The position numbers were made by a program, and so were the translations under genes. The notes under the pieces were generated by a model that did not search any database, was not told the origin of the DNA, and saw only the letters and a list, made by a program, of their open reading frames with translations. A stretch of DNA of 64,000 nt from Fasciolopsis buskii (taxonomy: Eukaryota; Platyhelminthes; Trematoda; Plagiorchiida; Fasciolidae), in the NCBI GenBank assembly GCA_008360955.1, contig LUCM01003912.1, positions 48,000 to 111,999 on the forward strand, written 5' to 3'. Positions 62,111 through 64,000 of this stretch are shown here, one piece after another. Numbering within the stretch: position 1 is the first letter of the stretch; every line of letters begins with the position of its first letter.

Positions 62111-63046
62111 CCAGTTGTCCATTTGGCAAATAGGCCAAAATTAAACTTCAAGACCGTCCATAATCGTGAATCATAACGGGTAGAAACAAGTGTATTCACC
62201 GTGAGATCCTGCCTCGCGTGCCTTTACAACAGATCAACTATCAGTTGTTCGTCCAACAGCTTCATTTCATCAAATTGTGCATTTCCTCTCTAATCTTCTA
62301 GCTGTCCACATATTTTCATGTAATTTCATTTGGATTTCAGTAATTCAGTCCTTCCAAAGGCATATCCGGGAGAAATTTCGTGAGTTCCGGACGATTACAG
62401 CTCACCAATGCATACACGGGGCCAGTGATATGGTGACATTTTGGCCACATGTATGGTCTACCTGTTTCTCTAGATATTATCAATTCACACACCAATTAAC
62501 TGCTAGTGACTGTTTTATGTGACAGAGATATAAAGAGCTTTATTTGGTCATTTGTTTGTTTGGCTACTTAGGGAATGCAGTTAGTTAAGTAGTCGACAAA
62601 ATAATGCAGAAATACCTTATCCGGAGATATTCCACAAATAGCGGTGGTTAAAACCGATGTGGTTTATCCTCCAAAGAAAATTTTAAAAGGGCTGTCGTTT
62701 TTTTCTAATTCTCTATCACTGAGCAGCACGTATTTTCGATTCCTGCGAAATTCTTCTGGTTTCTGCCTCTCATTTGGGTTATTCCGGCACTTTAGCAATA
62801 GCGAAAGTGACGATCAGGACATTACCCGCAACCATCTAAGACCACTCTTTCAAACGAATGATCCAAGTATCAAATAAGCCAAGTGAATCACTGTTACAGA
62901 TCAATGAATAATGCTGGCTGCATCAGACAACAAACGCAGATCTTAAAGTGATGATTTCCTCAGCTATGTCATCGGATTCGGCAAGGAACAAGAAACAAAG
63001 TTCATATTTGAACTGTGCTATTTAAGCTTGAGAATATATTTGCCAG

Positions 63047-63937
63047 TGGTTGTGTCGCAAAGGAAACTAACGACCATTTCGGATTCTCTGAACCTAAACG
63101 TAGCCGTAGTGGTATCGGAAATGTCTCGTTCATCTTGCGGCGAGACCAAATTGGCAAAAACCTCCGAAAGGAGATGAATATCACTCACAAAGAATTTCCA
63201 CCGGATCATTGTTATTTCAAGAGCAAAATCAGTCCCATATGGTCAGAAAGGCAAACAGATGGTTTTATGGCATGTGTAAAGAAAACTAGTCTTGAAGCGC
63301 TGAGCTCCCAGTTGAAAGATGCATCAAGGAATCAATACAAATACTTATTGATTCTAAATGATTTCCAGTCACAATCAGACTCAGAGATGCACCAACTTAC
63401 ACCACTTTAGGTGGAAAGGCCCCAGAATTTTACTTTATGGAATGCAATTAAAAACCTCGAAGAATCCAAGAAAATGGAAGCAAACCGCGAACTGACGGCC
63501 GAAGAACACAAATACGCCAAAGCTGTCCGATCGCAAGTTTCATCAAATAAATCCAAATTTCCGTTTGTCACAAGGCCATTAATCAACCATACCATGCATC
63601 TCCAAAATATTGATATCGGTATTTTGTGTAATAATAACCATACATTATTCCAATCTGCGACTTGTGCTTTAACACGGCTACAACCAAACATACAATCACG
63701 ATAATCAGACACACTTTGGATGGAATGGAACATGGCAAAACACCTCAAACTAATTTAATAAATTTACCCTCGTTCGATCCATAACTGTCTAACTCTGTGA
63801 TAGGCGCACATTTGACTCTTCTGCGAACATTGTGCAATCGTCTTCAGGCAGAAGTTTCGAACTGCGTTACAAAACTCCAAGCAATACACGAGCTAGTAAA
63901 CAATGCTGTAGTTGGCCAAGTGGTGACTGCGGGAACA
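63047..63937 (+). CDS. Tentative three consecutive exons of a gene running off the window
   Basis: Exons 63047-63275, 63411-63618 and 63804-63937 are open for 76, 69 and 44 codons, with matching phases at both joins and good sites (ttaagcttgagaatatatttgccag; TGT/GTAAAG; accactttag; tgtgatag; ACA/GTAAGT at 63938). Introns are short, 135 and 185 bases. The second exon is charged and helix-like (LEESKKMEANRELTAEEHK) and the third is leucine-rich (LTLLRTLCNRLQAEVSNC), suggesting a coiled-coil or helical protein. The upstream start and downstream exons lie outside what I could fix. No family recognised. Combined open length and phase agreement make this one of the better coding candidates here. 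Confidence 0.38.
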
Positions 63938-64000
63938 GTAAGTGTTGCTCGAAATTTTTGCAACATGAAATTCTTCATGTCAGTAAATACTGTTTGCTAT

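Noticed and set aside
1..64000. CRISPR arrays, operons, prophage or plasmid features
   Set aside because: Base composition, splice signals, LINEs and SINEs point to a eukaryotic nuclear genome; no direct-repeat/spacer arrays or prokaryotic gene layout are present.

Overview
This window looks like eukaryotic DNA that is mostly intronic or intergenic, about 60% A+T, with one 873-base assembly gap (12179-13051). No operon-like gene packing, Shine-Dalgarno sites, rRNA or free tRNA genes are visible. The best clue to the organism is an endonuclease/reverse-transcriptase element at 42.3-45.3 kb. Its degraded peptides match, from memory, the RTE-type LINEs that are very common in parasitic flatworms (trematodes and cestodes), so a neodermatan flatworm is the most likely source. 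This assignment rests on recall and not on a search.

Layout. 1-3436: a long, degenerate TGAN-type repeat with extreme G-over-C strand asymmetry. 4.4-18 kb: mostly non-coding, with tRNA-derived SINE copies, a decayed LINE reverse transcriptase (14.4-15.3 kb, minus) and two tentative plus-strand exon chains. 19.5-24 kb: a tentative minus-strand exon chain whose exon at 20919-21189 is the best of its kind here. 26-35 kb: SINE copies and isolated candidate exons. 36.5-40.0 kb: a tentative plus-strand gene with phase-compatible small exons and a poly(A) signal. 42.3-46.3 kb: two decayed RTE-like LINE copies head-to-tail on the minus strand. 47-58 kb: another SINE copy and several weak minus-strand exon candidates. 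63.0-63.9 kb: three consecutive phase-compatible plus-strand exons running toward the right edge.

Confidence. The repeats are well supported: three copies of one SINE family, and the LINE domains with recognisable motifs. The protein-coding calls are ab initio only. They rest on open frames between consensus splice sites with matching phases, and I recognise no family among them. The number of open frames longer than 60 codons is roughly what chance predicts for 63 kb of this composition, so an open frame alone is weak evidence and scores are kept low.
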